A stretch of 64,000 bases of DNA from Acidimicrobiaceae bacterium (GTDB taxonomy: Bacteria; Actinomycetota; Acidimicrobiia; Acidimicrobiales; RAAP-2), in assembly GCA_027449885.1 (NCBI GenBank), contig DAIDKS010000047.1, positions 1 to 64,000 on the forward strand, read 5' to 3'. Positions 43,963-55,157 of the stretch are shown here, piece by piece. The notes under the pieces were generated by a model. It was not told the DNA's origin. It saw only the letters and a list, made by a program, of their open reading frames with translations, and did not search any database. Position numbers and translations under genes: made by a program. Position 1 is the first letter of the stretch. Each line of letters starts with the position of its first letter.

Positions 43963-45811
43963 CGCCCTCCGTCGTCCGCGTCGGTGTCGTCGGACCTCCC
44001 GTCAGGTGATCGTAGAGGGCCTCGGCGACCGCGGTGGGGAGCCACGACAGATTGTCCAGGTCCTCTCGCGAGGCCGCCCGGATGCCCTCGAGCGATCCGA
44101 AGGTCTCGATGAGTCGTTCACGTCGGGCGGGACCCAGTCCGGGCACGCCGTCGAGCGTCGAGGCGACCATGGCCCGGCCCCGCTTGGAGCGGTGGAAGGT
44201 GATGGCGAACCGGTGGGCCTCGTCCCGCAGTCGCTGGACCAGGTAGAGCGCCTCGGACCCCCGTTCCAGCACCACGGGATCGGTGCTCCCCGGACGAAAC
44301 AGCAACTCCTCGCGCTTCGCCAACGCGGCGAGGTGGACCCGGTCGGTGAGGCCGGCCTGCGCCACGGCGGCTTGCGCGGCGTGGAGCTGGGGCACGCCGC
44401 CGTCGACGATCACCAGGTCGGCGGGGGCGAACCGCCCCCCGGGCCCGTCGTCCCAATGGGCGAGTCGTCGCCGCAGGACCTCCCCCATCGCCCCCACGTC
44501 ATCGTTGCCCCGAACCTCGCGAACGTTGAAGTGGCGGTAGTCCCGTCGCTTCGCCACGCCGTCCTCGAAGACGACCATCGAGCCCACGTAGTTGGTCCCC
44601 TGGAGATGGCTCATGTCGTAGCACTCCACGCGGTACGGAGGCTGGCTGAGGCCGAGGGCTGCGCCGAGCTCCTGGAGGGCGCGACTGCGGACGTTGTGGT
44701 CGAACTCGCGGCGGCGGGCGTCGCGAGTGATCGCGGCCACCGCATCCCCGTCGGCGAGCGCGAGGACCCGCCGACGGCGACCCCGCTGGGGGCTCGTGAC
44801 GCGCACCTCGACTCCCGCTCGCGCCGACAGCCACTGTCGCGCGAGGTCCGACACGAGATCCCCCGGGGCGATCACCTCGCGGGGCACGGCGCTCGACTCG
44901 TCGTAGATCTCCGGCAGGGCTGCCTCGAGGACCGTCGCCGCCGGCTCGTCCAACGCCCGGTCCACGAGCTGGAGCCGGCGGCCCACGATGCGGCCGTGGC
45001 GCACGTCGAGGCGGACGACCGCCGCCCGGTTCCCCTCCACGACGGCGGTGAGGACGTCGGCCGTCGTGTGATCGTCGACGATCACGCTCTGATCGGCCGC
45101 CGCACGCTCGAGGGCCGCGAGGGCGTCACGGGCGCGAGCGGCCGCCTCGTAGCGCTGCTCGGCCGACGCGTCGGACATCTCGGCGGTGAGCCGGGTCCGC
45201 AGGGGACGAACGTCGCCCTCGAAGAATCGGACCCAGGACCCGACAAGAGCCTGGTAGTCGTCGGGGCTCACACGTCCCACGCAGGGTCCCGAGCACTTGC
45301 CGAGATCGAAGAGGAGGCAGGGACGTCCCACGCGGCGCTGGTAGTCGAACTTGTGCCGTGAACAGGTCCGCAGCGGGAAGGCGAAGAGTAGCTCGTCCAT
45401 GGTTCGCCGGAGCGCCCGGACGTCGCCGAAGGGACCGAAGTACCGCACGCCGCGCGAACGCTGCGACCGCGTGACGTAAGGCGCGGGGTAGTCCACCCGC
45501 GGGTCGATGGCGACGAACGGATAGGACTTGTCGTCCTTGAGTCGCATGTTGTAGCGAGGCTGATTGGCCTTGATCAGCTCGTTCTCGAGGATCAGGGCGT
45601 CGAGCTCGCTCGGCGTCACGATCCACTCGACGCTGCTCGCCTCCGCCATCAGGACCCGCGTCTTCGGGGCGAGGACCTCGGGACGCTGGAAGTAGTTGCT
45701 CAGGCGCTGAACGAGCGAGCGCGCCTTGCCGACGTAGATGACGACACCGGCGGCGTTGCGGAAGAGGTAGCAGCCGCTCTCCCGAGGAATCGCCGCGGGA
45801 CGGCGCAGCAC
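43955..45811 (-). CDS. uvrC: Excinuclease ABC subunit C
   Basis: The 618-aa nuclease makes both incisions in nucleotide excision repair. The N-terminal GIY-YIG domain reads GCYLFRNAAGVVIYVGKA, a UVR motif follows (RYEAAARARDALAALE), and a C-terminal RNase H-like domain (ECYDMSHLQG, VDGG) and helix-hairpin-helix (LDGVPGLGPARRERLIETFG) complete it. The cysteine motif CLLFDLGKCSGPC is present. The GTG at 45811 shares one base with the uvrA stop. Confidence 0.96.
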   Translation of the reverse strand: MLRRPAAIPRESGCYLFRNAAGVVIYVGKARSLVQRLSNYFQRPEVLAPKTRVLMAEASSVEWIVTPSELDALILENELIKANQPRYNMRLKDDKSYPFVAIDPRVDYPAPYVTRSQRSRGVRYFGPFGDVRALRRTMDELLFAFPLRTCSRHKFDYQRRVGRPCLLFDLGKCSGPCVGRVSPDDYQALVGSWVRFFEGDVRPLRTRLTAEMSDASAEQRYEAAARARDALAALERAAADQSVIVDDHTTADVLTAVVEGNRAAVVRLDVRHGRIVGRRLQLVDRALDEPAATVLEAALPEIYDESSAVPREVIAPGDLVSDLARQWLSARAGVEVRVTSPQRGRRRRVLALADGDAVAAITRDARRREFDHNVRSRALQELGAALGLSQPPYRVECYDMSHLQGTNYVGSMVVFEDGVAKRRDYRHFNVREVRGNDDVGAMGEVLRRRLAHWDDGPGGRFAPADLVIVDGGVPQLHAAQAAVAQAGLTDRVHLAALAKREELLFRPGSTDPVVLERGSEALYLVQRLRDEAHRFAITFHRSKRGRAMVASTLDGVPGLGPARRERLIETFGSLEGIRAASREDLDNLSWLPTAVAEALYDHLTGGPTTPTRTTEGDD

Positions 45812-48645
45812 TAGCGGCTCCGAGCCTCGAGGACGGGTCGCAGGACCATGCCGGTCGCCGTGTCGAGGCGCGCGACGTCCTCCGGCGTCCCCTCCCCCAC
45901 GACCTCTCCCCCACGTCGTCCACCCTCCGGACCAAGGTCGATCACCCAGTCGGCGGTCTTGATCACGTCCAGGTTGTGCTCGATCACGAGGACCGTGTTG
46001 CCCTGGTCCACCAGGCGGTGGAGAACGGCGAGCAGACGCTGGACGTCGTCGAAGTGGAGTCCCGTCGTGGGCTCGTCGAGCACGTAGAAGGTGTGTCCGG
46101 TCGGTCGACGCGCCAGCTCGGCGGCGAGCTTCACCCGCTGCGCCTCGCCCCCCGAGAGCGTCGGGGCTGGCTGACCCAGCCGGACGTAGCCGAGTCCCAC
46201 GTCGACCAGGCTCTGGATGTGTCGGGCGATCGCCGGCTGGCGCTCGAAGAACGTCAGGGCCTCGTCGATCGGCATCTGGAGGACGTCACTGATGGAGCGA
46301 CCCCGGTACAGGATCTCCAGGGTCTCACGGTTGTAGCGGGCGCCGTTACACGCCTCGCAGTTGACGTAGACGTCGGGCAGGAAGTGCATCTCGATCTTGA
46401 TGGTGCCGTCGCCCGCGCAGGTCTCGCAGCGCCCCCCCTTCACGTTGAAGGAGAAGCGACCGGGCTGGTAACCGCGGGCGCGCGCCTCGGGCACCTCGGA
46501 GAAGAGGCGACGGATCTTGTCGAAGACCCCCGTGTAGGTGGCCGGATTCGATCGGGGCGTGCGCCCGATGGGCTGTTGGTCGACCGCGACGACCTTGTCG
46601 ACCTGCTCGAGGCCGCTGACGCGGTCGTGGGCCAGCGGCGAGGTCCGGGCCCCGTTGATCTCCCGCTCCAGCACGGTCAGAAGAACCCCGTTCACGAGGC
46701 TCGACTTGCCCGAGCCCGATACGCCCGTGACCGCGATGAACTGCCCCAGGGGGAAGTCGACCGTCACGTCCCGCAGGTTGTTCGCCCGGGCCCCGTGGAC
46801 CGTCACGACCCCGCCCGAGCGCGGTCGACGCTGCGCCGGCACCGCGACCCGGCGGATACCGGCGAGGTACTGACCGGTCACCGACTCGTCGTTCGCGAGG
46901 AGCGACGCGTAGGAGCCCGCGTGGACGACCCGACCTCCGTACTCGCCGGCCCCCGGCCCGATGTCGACCACGAAGTCCGCCGCGCGGATCGTCTCCTCGT
47001 CGTGTTCCACGACGATCACCGAGTTGCCGAGATCCCGCAGCCGTTCGAGCGTCGCGATCAGCCGCTGGTTGTCGCGCTGGTGCAGGCCGATCGACGGTTC
47101 GTCGAGGACGTAGAGCACGCCGACCAGGTGACTCCCGATCTGGGAGGCCAGGCGGATCCGCTGCGCCTCGCCGCCCGACAGCGTCGCCGACGCACGACTG
47201 AGGGTGAGGTAGTCCAGTCCGACGTCCATCAGGAAGCCCAGACGCTCGTTGATCTCCTTCACCACCTGCCGGGCGATCGCCTGGTCGCGCTCGGACAGCT
47301 CGGCGTCGCGGAAGAAGGCGAGGGCCTCGTCGATGGTGAGGGAGGACACGTCCGCGATGCTGCGCCCGGCGATCTTGACCGCGAGGACCTCGGGCTTGAG
47401 GCGACGCCCCTGACAGGCGTGGCACTCGACCTCGCGCATGTACTGCTCCGCCTGCTCGCGGGTCCAGTCGCCCTCGGCCTCGTTGCGCTTGCGCTCCAGC
47501 CACTCGACGATGCCGTTGTAGGTCGTCTCGTAGGTCTTCACCCGGCCGTAGCGATTCCGGTACTTCACCGGTACGGACTTCTTCTCCACCCCGTAGAGGA
47601 CCAGTCGGCGATCCTTCGCCCGGAGCTTGCGCCACGGCGTCGCGACGTCGAAGCCCCCGAGTTCCGCGACACCCTTGATCAGGCGCTCGAAGTACTTGAA
47701 GCGCAGTCCGCCCCAGGGGGCCAGCGCGCCGTCGGCGAGCGACAGGTCGGGGTTCGGTACGACGAGGTCGGGATCGACCTCGAAGCGCGTGCCGAGCCCG
47801 GTGCAGACGGGACAGGCCCCGTAGGGCGAGTTGAACGAGAAGTCGCGGGGAGCGAGCTCCGAGAAGCTGATGCCGCAGTGGGTGCAGGCGAGCTTCTCAG
47901 AGAAGCGGACCGTCTCGTCATCGTCCATGAACCAGATCCCGACGACCCCGTGCCCGAGCGACAGCGCGGTCTCCACGGACTCGGTGAGTCGCTGACGGTT
48001 GCTCGCCTTGACGGTCAACCGGTCGAGGACGACGTCGATGGTGTGCTGCTCGTAGCGCGCCAGGGAGAGCGTCGCGCGCTCCTCGAGGTCGACCATGGCT
48101 CCGTCCACCCGCACGCGGGAATAGCCCTGGCCGGCCAGATCGTCGAGGAGGGCCGAGTACTCGCCCTTGCGCCCGTCGACGACGGTAGCCAGGACCACGA
48201 ACCGGGAGTTGGCGGGTCGCGAGAGAACCTGGTCGACGATCTGCTGGGGCGTCTGACGTGTCACCGGTCGACCACACTCGGGACAGTGCGGGACGCCGAT
48301 GCGAGCGAACAGGAGGCGCAGGTAGTCGTGGACCTCGGTAATGGTTCCCACGGTGGAGCGGGGGTTGCGCGAGGCGGTCTTCTGGTCGATCGAGATCGCG
48401 GGTGAGAGCCCCTCGATGAAGTCGACGTCGGGCTTGTCCATCTGACCGAGGAACTGTCGAGCGTACGCGGAGAGGCTCTCGACGTAGCGCCGCTGCCCCT
48501 CGGCGTAGATCGTGTCGAAGGCCAGCGAAGACTTACCCGAGCCGGAGAGGCCCGTGAAGACGACCAGACGATCTCGGGGGATCTCGAGGGCCAGGTTCTT
48601 CAGATTGTGGACGCGAGCGCCCTCGACCCGGATCACCTGACGCAT
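45811..48645 (-). CDS. uvrA: Excinuclease ABC subunit A
   Basis: The 944-aa damage-recognition ATPase has two ABC modules. The first Walker A is [14 protein letters not shown] and the second [12 protein letters not shown]. Two signature motifs ([14 protein letters not shown] and [14 protein letters not shown]) and zinc modules ([13 protein letters not shown]) are visible. The ATG at 48645 is 6 bases after TAGATT, so uvrA starts a probable leaderless transcript covering uvrC and rapZ. Confidence 0.97.
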   Translation of the reverse strand: MRQVIRVEGARVHNLKNLALEIPRDRLVVFTGLSGSGKSSLAFDTIYAEGQRRYVESLSAYARQFLGQMDKPDVDFIEGLSPAISIDQKTASRNPRSTVGTITEVHDYLRLLFARIGVPHCPECGRPVTRQTPQQIVDQVLSRPANSRFVVLATVVDGRKGEYSALLDDLAGQGYSRVRVDGAMVDLEERATLSLARYEQHTIDVVLDRLTVKASNRQRLTESVETALSLGHGVVGIWFMDDDETVRFSEKLACTHCGISFSELAPRDFSFNSPYGACPVCTGLGTRFEVDPDLVVPNPDLSLADGALAPWGGLRFKYFERLIKGVAELGGFDVATPWRKLRAKDRRLVLYGVEKKSVPVKYRNRYGRVKTYETTYNGIVEWLERKRNEAEGDWTREQAEQYMREVECHACQGRRLKPEVLAVKIAGRSIADVSSLTIDEALAFFRDAELSERDQAIARQVVKEINERLGFLMDVGLDYLTLSRASATLSGGEAQRIRLASQIGSHLVGVLYVLDEPSIGLHQRDNQRLIATLERLRDLGNSVIVVEHDEETIRAADFVVDIGPGAGEYGGRVVHAGSYASLLANDESVTGQYLAGIRRVAVPAQRRPRSGGVVTVHGARANNLRDVTVDFPLGQFIAVTGVSGSGKSSLVNGVLLTVLEREINGARTSPLAHDRVSGLEQVDKVVAVDQQPIGRTPRSNPATYTGVFDKIRRLFSEVPEARARGYQPGRFSFNVKGGRCETCAGDGTIKIEMHFLPDVYVNCEACNGARYNRETLEILYRGRSISDVLQMPIDEALTFFERQPAIARHIQSLVDVGLGYVRLGQPAPTLSGGEAQRVKLAAELARRPTGHTFYVLDEPTTGLHFDDVQRLLAVLHRLVDQGNTVLVIEHNLDVIKTADWVIDLGPEGGRRGGEVVGEGTPEDVARLDTATGMVLRPVLEARSR

Positions 48646-48651
48646 GGGGGC

Positions 48652-48657
48652 AATCTA
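48652..48657 (-). promoter_or_regulatory. -10 box of uvrA
   Basis: TAGATT on the minus strand lies 6 bases before the uvrA ATG at 48645, in the 16-base gap after uvrB. No LexA-type palindrome was noticed next to it. Confidence 0.45.
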
Positions 48658-48661
48658 CCGG

Positions 48662-50680
48662 TCACGCGTCGGACGACTCGCCGAGCAGGCCGTCGGCGAT
48701 CGCCTGGCGCTGCAGCTCGTGCAGCAGGTCGCGCAGCGTGGCGGCCTCCTCGAATCGCAACTCGGCGGCCGCCTCGCGCATCGCCGCCTCCACCCGGCCC
48801 ATCTCGCGGGAGAGGTCGTCGGGTGGCGTCGGCTCGAGGGTCGTGAGAGAAGGTGCAGGAGCCGGCGGTCGCGCGGCGTCCTCGCTGCGCAGTCGGCCGA
48901 GGATGTCGGCCACGTTCTTCGTCACCGTCGTCGGCTCGATGCCGTGCGCCTCGTTGTACTCCGTCTGCAGACGGCGTCGTCGCTCCGTCAGCGACAGCGC
49001 GTCGCGCATGGAGTCCGTGATCTGGTCGGCGTAGAGGATCGCCGTGCCGTTGGCGTTGCGGGCCGCCCGCCCGATCGTCTGGATCAGTGCGCTGCGCGAG
49101 CGGAGGAATCCCTCCTTGTCGGCGTCGAGGATGGCGACCAGGGACACTTCGGGAAGGTCGAGGCCCTCGCGTAGCAGGTTGATGCCGACCAGGACGTCGA
49201 ACTCGCCGAGTCGCAAGGATCGCAGGATCTCCACTCGCTGGATCGTGTCGATGTCGCTGTGCAGGTACTGGACTCGGTAGCCGGCCTTCGTCAGATACGT
49301 GGTGAGGTCCTCGGCCATCTTCTTCGTGAGAGTGGTCACGAGGGCCCGCTCGCCCCGTGCGATCACCGCGTCGAGGCGGCGACGCAGGTCGTCGATCTGA
49401 TGTCGCGTGGGGACCACCTCGACGACGGGGTCGACCAGGCCCGTGGGACGGATCACCTGTTCGACGACCTGATCGCTGACCTCGGACTCGAAGGGTCCGG
49501 GCGTAGCCGAGACGAAGACGATCTGTGGAACGAGTTCCAGGAACTCGTCCAGGTTGAGGGGTCGATTGTCGAGGGCGCTCGGCAGACGGAAGCCGTGTTC
49601 GACCAGCGTCTCCTTGCGGGCCCGGTCCCCCGCGAACTGCCCGCGGAGTTGTGGCACGGCCACGTGCGACTCGTCGATGACCACGAGGAAGTCCTCGGGG
49701 AAGTAGTCGAGCAGGGTGTACGGTCGCTCCCCCGCGGATCGACCATCGAGGTGCCGGGCGTAGTTCTCGACTCCCGCGCAGACGCCCGTCTCCTCGAGCA
49801 TCTCGAGGTCGTGTTCGGTCCGCATGCGAAGGCGCTGCGCCTCGAGAAGCTTGCCCTCGGACTCGAAGGTCCGCAACCGCTCCCCCAGCTCCTCCTCGAT
49901 GCCGCGACAGGCCCGGGCCAGCGTCTCGGCACCGGTCGCGTAGTGGGACGCGGCGAACAGGGTGACCTCGTCGACGGTGCCGCGGCTCTCCATGGTCGTG
50001 GGGTCGAAGAAGGCGATCGACTCGATCTCGTCGAAGTAGAAGGAGACGCGCATGGCCTCGTTGCTGTAGGCGGGCTGGATCTCCAGCGTGTCCCCGCGGA
50101 CGCGGAACGTGCCCCGCTCGACGACGGTGTCGTTGCGTACGTACTGCATCTCCACCAGACGGCGAAGCAGCGTGCGCTGGTCGATCTCCTCGCCCCGACG
50201 CAGGAGGAGCATGCGGTCGCGGTACTCGAGGGGACTGCCCAGCCCGTAGATGCACGACACGGACGCCACCACGACCGTGTCGCGCCGCGTGAGCAGCGAG
50301 GACGTGGCCGCGTGGCGCAGCCGGTCGATCTCCTCGTTGACCGAGCTGTCCTTCTCGATGTAGGTGTCCGTGCGGGGGATGTAGGCCTCGGGTTGGTAGT
50401 AGTCGTAGTAGGAGACGAAGAACTCGACACGGTTGTCGGGCATCATCTCTCGCAGCTCGGAGGCCAGTTGGGCCGCCAGGCTCTTGTTGGGCTCGAGGAT
50501 CAGCGTGGGGCGCTGCACCCGCTCGATGAGCCACGCGATCGTCGCGGTCTTGCCACTGCCGGTGATCCCCTCGAGGGTCTGGTACCGCAGCCCGTCCTGG
50601 ACACCCCGAGCCAGCTGGTCGATCGCCCGTGGCTGGTCGCCGGCCGGTGAGAAGGCCGAGCGAACGACGAAGTCGCTCAC
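48662..50680 (-). CDS. uvrB: Excinuclease ABC subunit B
   Basis: The 672-aa helicase-like protein loads at damage sites with UvrA. Walker A GITGSGKT is at 38-45. The beta-hairpin [17 protein letters not shown] (motif II), and GRAARN (motif VI) are intact. A C-terminal UVR domain ([18 protein letters not shown]) binds UvrC. Its GTG start at 50680 overlaps the coaE stop (GTGA). Confidence 0.97.
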   Translation of the reverse strand: MSDFVVRSAFSPAGDQPRAIDQLARGVQDGLRYQTLEGITGSGKTATIAWLIERVQRPTLILEPNKSLAAQLASELREMMPDNRVEFFVSYYDYYQPEAYIPRTDTYIEKDSSVNEEIDRLRHAATSSLLTRRDTVVVASVSCIYGLGSPLEYRDRMLLLRRGEEIDQRTLLRRLVEMQYVRNDTVVERGTFRVRGDTLEIQPAYSNEAMRVSFYFDEIESIAFFDPTTMESRGTVDEVTLFAASHYATGAETLARACRGIEEELGERLRTFESEGKLLEAQRLRMRTEHDLEMLEETGVCAGVENYARHLDGRSAGERPYTLLDYFPEDFLVVIDESHVAVPQLRGQFAGDRARKETLVEHGFRLPSALDNRPLNLDEFLELVPQIVFVSATPGPFESEVSDQVVEQVIRPTGLVDPVVEVVPTRHQIDDLRRRLDAVIARGERALVTTLTKKMAEDLTTYLTKAGYRVQYLHSDIDTIQRVEILRSLRLGEFDVLVGINLLREGLDLPEVSLVAILDADKEGFLRSRSALIQTIGRAARNANGTAILYADQITDSMRDALSLTERRRRLQTEYNEAHGIEPTTVTKNVADILGRLRSEDAARPPAPAPSLTTLEPTPPDDLSREMGRVEAAMREAAAELRFEEAATLRDLLHELQRQAIADGLLGESSDA

Positions 50681-51276
50681 CGGATTCCCGCCGCGGCGAG
50701 CGCGCGATCGACGCGATCCCGAAGTTCGTCGAGGGTCCCGTCGTTGAGCACGACGACGTCCGCCAGGGCGGCGCGCTCCGCGTTGGACGGCTGCGCGGCC
50801 AGGCGAGCCCGGGCGTCCTCGGGGCGCAGCCCTCGTCGCTCCACGAGGCGCTCGAGCGCCACGGCGGGGTCCGCCGCGACGGCGAGCACGTAGGTCAGCC
50901 CGAGGAGGTCGCGGTGTTCGGCGCGCAGGAGCGGGATCGCCACCACGGCCACCGGCGCTCCCGACTTCCGGGCGGCTGCCACGCCCTCGACCAGTCCCCG
51001 ACCGACGGCGGGGTGAGTGATCGCCTCCAGACGCCGACGGGCCGTCGGGTCGCTGAAGACGACGTCGGCGAGGAAGGGACGATCGATCCGTCCGTCGGCG
51101 TCCAGCACCCCGTCACCGAAGGCGTCCCGGAGCGCCATCCACGCCGGCTGTCCCGGTTCGACGACGGCGCGGGCGATGACGTCGGCGTCGACGACGGGCC
51201 AACCCCGCGTGGCCAAGTAGTCAGTGACCGTGGTCTTGCCCGACCCGATCCCCCCGGTGACCCCGACGACGTCCAC
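50677..51276 (-). CDS. coaE: Dephospho-CoA kinase
   Basis: The 199-aa enzyme performs the last step of coenzyme A synthesis. The P-loop GGIGSGKT is at 8-15, and the conserved [16 protein letters not shown] and HPAVGRGL follow. The GTG at 51276 is 6 bases after TAGCGT, again the leaderless spacing. coaE-uvrB coupling is common in actinobacteria. Confidence 0.95.
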   Translation of the reverse strand: MDVVGVTGGIGSGKTTVTDYLATRGWPVVDADVIARAVVEPGQPAWMALRDAFGDGVLDADGRIDRPFLADVVFSDPTARRRLEAITHPAVGRGLVEGVAAARKSGAPVAVVAIPLLRAEHRDLLGLTYVLAVAADPAVALERLVERRGLRPEDARARLAAQPSNAERAALADVVVLNDGTLDELRDRVDRALAAAGIR

Positions 51277-51282
51277 TCGTCC

Positions 51283-51288
51283 ACGCTA
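51283..51288 (-). promoter_or_regulatory. -10 box of coaE-uvrB
   Basis: TAGCGT on the minus strand lies 6 bases before the GTG of coaE at 51276. Confidence 0.45.
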
Positions 51289-51332
51289 GCGAGGGGGTGG
51301 GTCCATGCACCGCTGCGGCGAGGTCCGTTGGC

Positions 51333-51338
51333 TAATGT
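51333..51338 (+). promoter_or_regulatory. -10 box of the Opp-type operon
   Basis: TAATGT is 24 bases before the GTG at 51363. The short leader contains an AAGGGGGG ribosome site, so this operon is not leaderless. Confidence 0.4.
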
Positions 51339-51362
51339 CGCGCTAAGTCTCAAGGGGGGACA

Positions 51363-52313
51363 GTGGCACGATACGTGGCGCGACGACTAGCGACGCTCGT
51401 CGGGATCGTCTTCGTCATCTCCGTGGGCAGCTTCTACCTGATCCACCTCCTGCCGGGAGACCCCGCGACCGTCATCCTCGGGACCGGGGCCAGCCCGGCG
51501 GCGCGCGCCGCCCTGTATCGCCAACTCGGACTCAATCGACCGCTCGTCGCTCAGTACCTCGTCTGGATCGGGCACGTCCTGCACGGCAACCTCGGCGTCT
51601 CCTTCATCTCCCAGACTCCCGTGCTCACCACCATCCGTGCCGCCATCCCGATCGACTTCGAGCTCATCCTCATCAGCCAGGTGATCGCCTTCGCCGGTGC
51701 CGTTCCCCTGGCCATGCGAGCCGCCCGGCGGCCGAACGGGATCCTCGACCGGATCCTCAGTGCCGGCAGCTTCACGCTGCTCTCGATCCCGCCCTTCATC
51801 ATCATCGTCCTGCTGGTCCTGCTGGTCTCCATCAAGTGGGGACTCGCGAACACCGGACCCTCCTCCTACGTCTCGCTCGGCTCCGACTGGATCGTGAACC
51901 TGGAGAGCCTGGCCCTGCCCTCGATCACCCTGGCCGTGGGCAGCTTCGTCCTCTACTTCCGTGTCTTACGAGCGGACCTGATCACCACGCTCCAGGAGGA
52001 GTTCATCACCATGGCCCGCTCGAAGGGCCTGCGGCAACGACGGATCATGTGGCGACACGCCTTCCGGCCCTCGTCGGTGGCCCTGCTCGGTACGGCCGGG
52101 GTCAACATCGGGGGCCTGCTCGCCGGAGGATTCGTGGTCGAGTACCTCCTGAGCATTCCGGGACTGGGCTACACCCTCATCGCGGCGATCAACTCGAGTG
52201 ACTACCTGCTCGTGCAGGGCATCGTGCTCGTCGTCTCGGTCGGGGTGGTCCTCATCAACTTCCTCTTCGACTTCCTGACGAGCATCGTGGATCCGAGGAT
52301 CAGTCGTGAGTGA
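51363..52313 (+). CDS. Oligopeptide/dipeptide ABC transporter permease (OppB/DppB type)
   Basis: The 316-aa protein has six hydrophobic helices, the N-terminal RRLATLVGIVFVISVGSFYL and LLPGDPA of DppB-type permeases, and the EAA loop (EEFITMARSKGLRQRRIMWRHA) that contacts the ATPases. It is the first gene of a four-gene operon that lacks a binding-protein gene. Substrate is probably peptides, but nickel or sugars are possible. Confidence 0.92.
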   Translation: MARYVARRLATLVGIVFVISVGSFYLIHLLPGDPATVILGTGASPAARAALYRQLGLNRPLVAQYLVWIGHVLHGNLGVSFISQTPVLTTIRAAIPIDFELILISQVIAFAGAVPLAMRAARRPNGILDRILSAGSFTLLSIPPFIIIVLLVLLVSIKWGLANTGPSSYVSLGSDWIVNLESLALPSITLAVGSFVLYFRVLRADLITTLQEEFITMARSKGLRQRRIMWRHAFRPSSVALLGTAGVNIGGLLAGGFVVEYLLSIPGLGYTLIAAINSSDYLLVQGIVLVVSVGVVLINFLFDFLTSIVDPRISRE

Positions 52314-53184
52314 CCGCCCCACCACCCCGGACGCCCCGGAGATCGGGGGCGACCTCGCGGCCGCCCGACCGCCGCTCGGGCCCCTCTTCTGGATCTCCGT
52401 CGGGTGGCTGGGGCTCAACGTCCTCGGGGCCGTCCTGGCGAACGTGCTGCCCCTCGTCAACCCCCTCGCTCAGGACTACAACTTCATCAACGCCGGTCCC
52501 TCCCTGCACCACTGGCTCGGCACCGACGACCTCGGACGGGACATCCTGTCGCGCATCGTCTTCGGTTCGAGGGTGTCGCTCCTCGTCGGCTCGGGTTCGA
52601 TGGTGATCGGATTCGGCGTCGGCATGCCGCTCGGCATGCTCGCCGCCTACCGCCGCGGCCGCTTCGACGCGGTCGTGACCGCGGTCATGTACGTCCTCCT
52701 CGCCTTTCCCGCGATCATCGCGGTGATCGCGGTCCTCTCCTTCTGGACGCCGCGGACGCTGCTCAAGATCATCATCGTGATCGGCGCCGCGTCGATCCCC
52801 CTCGTCTACCGCGTGATCCGCTCGGCCACCCTCTCGATCGCCACTCGCGAGTTCGTCACGGTCGCCCAGGTCCAGGGTGCCCGCGATGGTCGCATCATCT
52901 GGCGTGAGCTGCTGCCCAACGTGGCGCCGATCGCCGTCTCCTTCCTCCTGGTCGGCGTCGCCACGGTGGTCACCCTGGAGGGAGCCCTCGCCTTCCTCGG
53001 CCTGTCGGTCAATCCACCGACTCCGTCGTGGGGCAACATGATCAACGAGTCGCGCACGATCCTGTCGCAGAACCCGTGGCTCGCCATCTTCCCGTCGATC
53101 GCCCTGGGTCTCTTCCTCCTTAGCCTCAACTACATCGGTGATCGGCTGCGCGCCCACTTCGACGTGACCGAGGTCAAACTGTGA
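52306..53184 (+). CDS. Oligopeptide/dipeptide ABC transporter permease (OppC/DppC type)
   Basis: The 292-aa membrane protein begins with a Pro/Asp-rich cytosolic segment. It has HHWLGTDDLGRDILSRIVFGSRVSL, the typical DppC motif, and an EAA loop (EFVTVAQVQGARDGRIIWRELLPN). It starts at GTG 52306, overlapping the preceding gene by 8 bases. Confidence 0.92.
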   Translation: MSDRPTTPDAPEIGGDLAAARPPLGPLFWISVGWLGLNVLGAVLANVLPLVNPLAQDYNFINAGPSLHHWLGTDDLGRDILSRIVFGSRVSLLVGSGSMVIGFGVGMPLGMLAAYRRGRFDAVVTAVMYVLLAFPAIIAVIAVLSFWTPRTLLKIIIVIGAASIPLVYRVIRSATLSIATREFVTVAQVQGARDGRIIWRELLPNVAPIAVSFLLVGVATVVTLEGALAFLGLSVNPPTPSWGNMINESRTILSQNPWLAIFPSIALGLFLLSLNYIGDRLRAHFDVTEVKL

Positions 53185-54184
53185 GTGACCAGCCCCTCCT
53201 CTCGGTGCGCCACCTGAGCACCACGTTCGCGACGCCGGCGGGCCCCCTGCGCGCGGTCGACGACGTCTCGTTCGACCTCGACGCCCACGAGACCCTCGGC
53301 ATCGTCGGCGAGAGCGGTTCGGGCAAGACGGTCCTCGCGCGCACCCTCATGGGACTCCAGCCCCGACTCAACGTCGAGGTCACCGGATCCGTCCAATTGG
53401 CCGGGCACGAGGTGGTCGGGGCGAGCACCGCCCGGCTGCGCGAACTCTGGAGCAGCGAGGTCGCGATGGTGTTCCAGGATCCCATGACCTCGCTCAACCC
53501 CGTCATGCGCGTCGGTCGCCAGATCGACGAGGTCCTGCGGGTGCGCCACGGCATGGACCGTGCGGCCGCGCGGGCGCGCGCCATCGAGCTCCTCGACCTG
53601 GTGGGCATCCCGTCCGCGGCCCAGCGCTACCGGGCGTACCCCTTCGAGCTCTCCGGCGGGATGCGCCAGCGCGTCGTGATCGCCATCGCCCTCGCCGGTC
53701 AGCCCCGCCTGCTGATCGCGGACGAACCGACGACCGGCCTCGACGTGACGATTCAGGCGCAGATCCTCGACCTCCTCGACACCCTGCGCGCCCAGCTGGG
53801 GATGTCGGTCGTCATGATCACCCACGACCTCGGCGTCGTCGCGACGCGAACGTCCCGCCTCCTCGTCATGTACGCGGGGCGCGTGGCCGAGACCGGTCCG
53901 ACCGGGGACGTCTTCCGCCATCACCGCATGCCCTACACGCGTGCCCTCCTCGAGAGTTCCCCGAAGTTGTCGAACGCGCCCCACACCCGCCTGGCCGCCA
54001 TACCGGGTCAGCCGCCCAACCTGGCGCGCGTCGGACCCGGGTGCCACTTCGCGCCCCGGTGCGACCTCGCCTCCGACCGGTGCCGCGAGGTCGCCCCCGC
54101 CCTGGAGCCCACCGAGCGACCCGATCACCTCTTCGCGTGCTGGCACCCCCTCCGTACTCCGTCCGAGACACCGGGAGCCTCGTC

Positions 54185-54188
<4 letters not shown>
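53181..54188 (+). CDS. Oligopeptide ABC transporter ATPase (OppD/DppD type)
   Basis: The 335-aa ATPase has Walker A GESGSGKT, signature LSGGMRQRVVIAIAL, Walker B LLIADEPTTGLDV and the family C-terminal cysteine-rich tail (PGCHFAPRCDLASDRC). The GTG at 53181 overlaps the permease stop (GTGA). Confidence 0.94.
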
Positions 54189-55156
<968 letters not shown>

Positions 55157-55157
55157 A

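Noticed and set aside
45976..48405. An 809-codon frame antisense to uvrA
   Set aside because: It is an antisense mirror of uvrA codon structure, with no ribosome site or recognisable domain.
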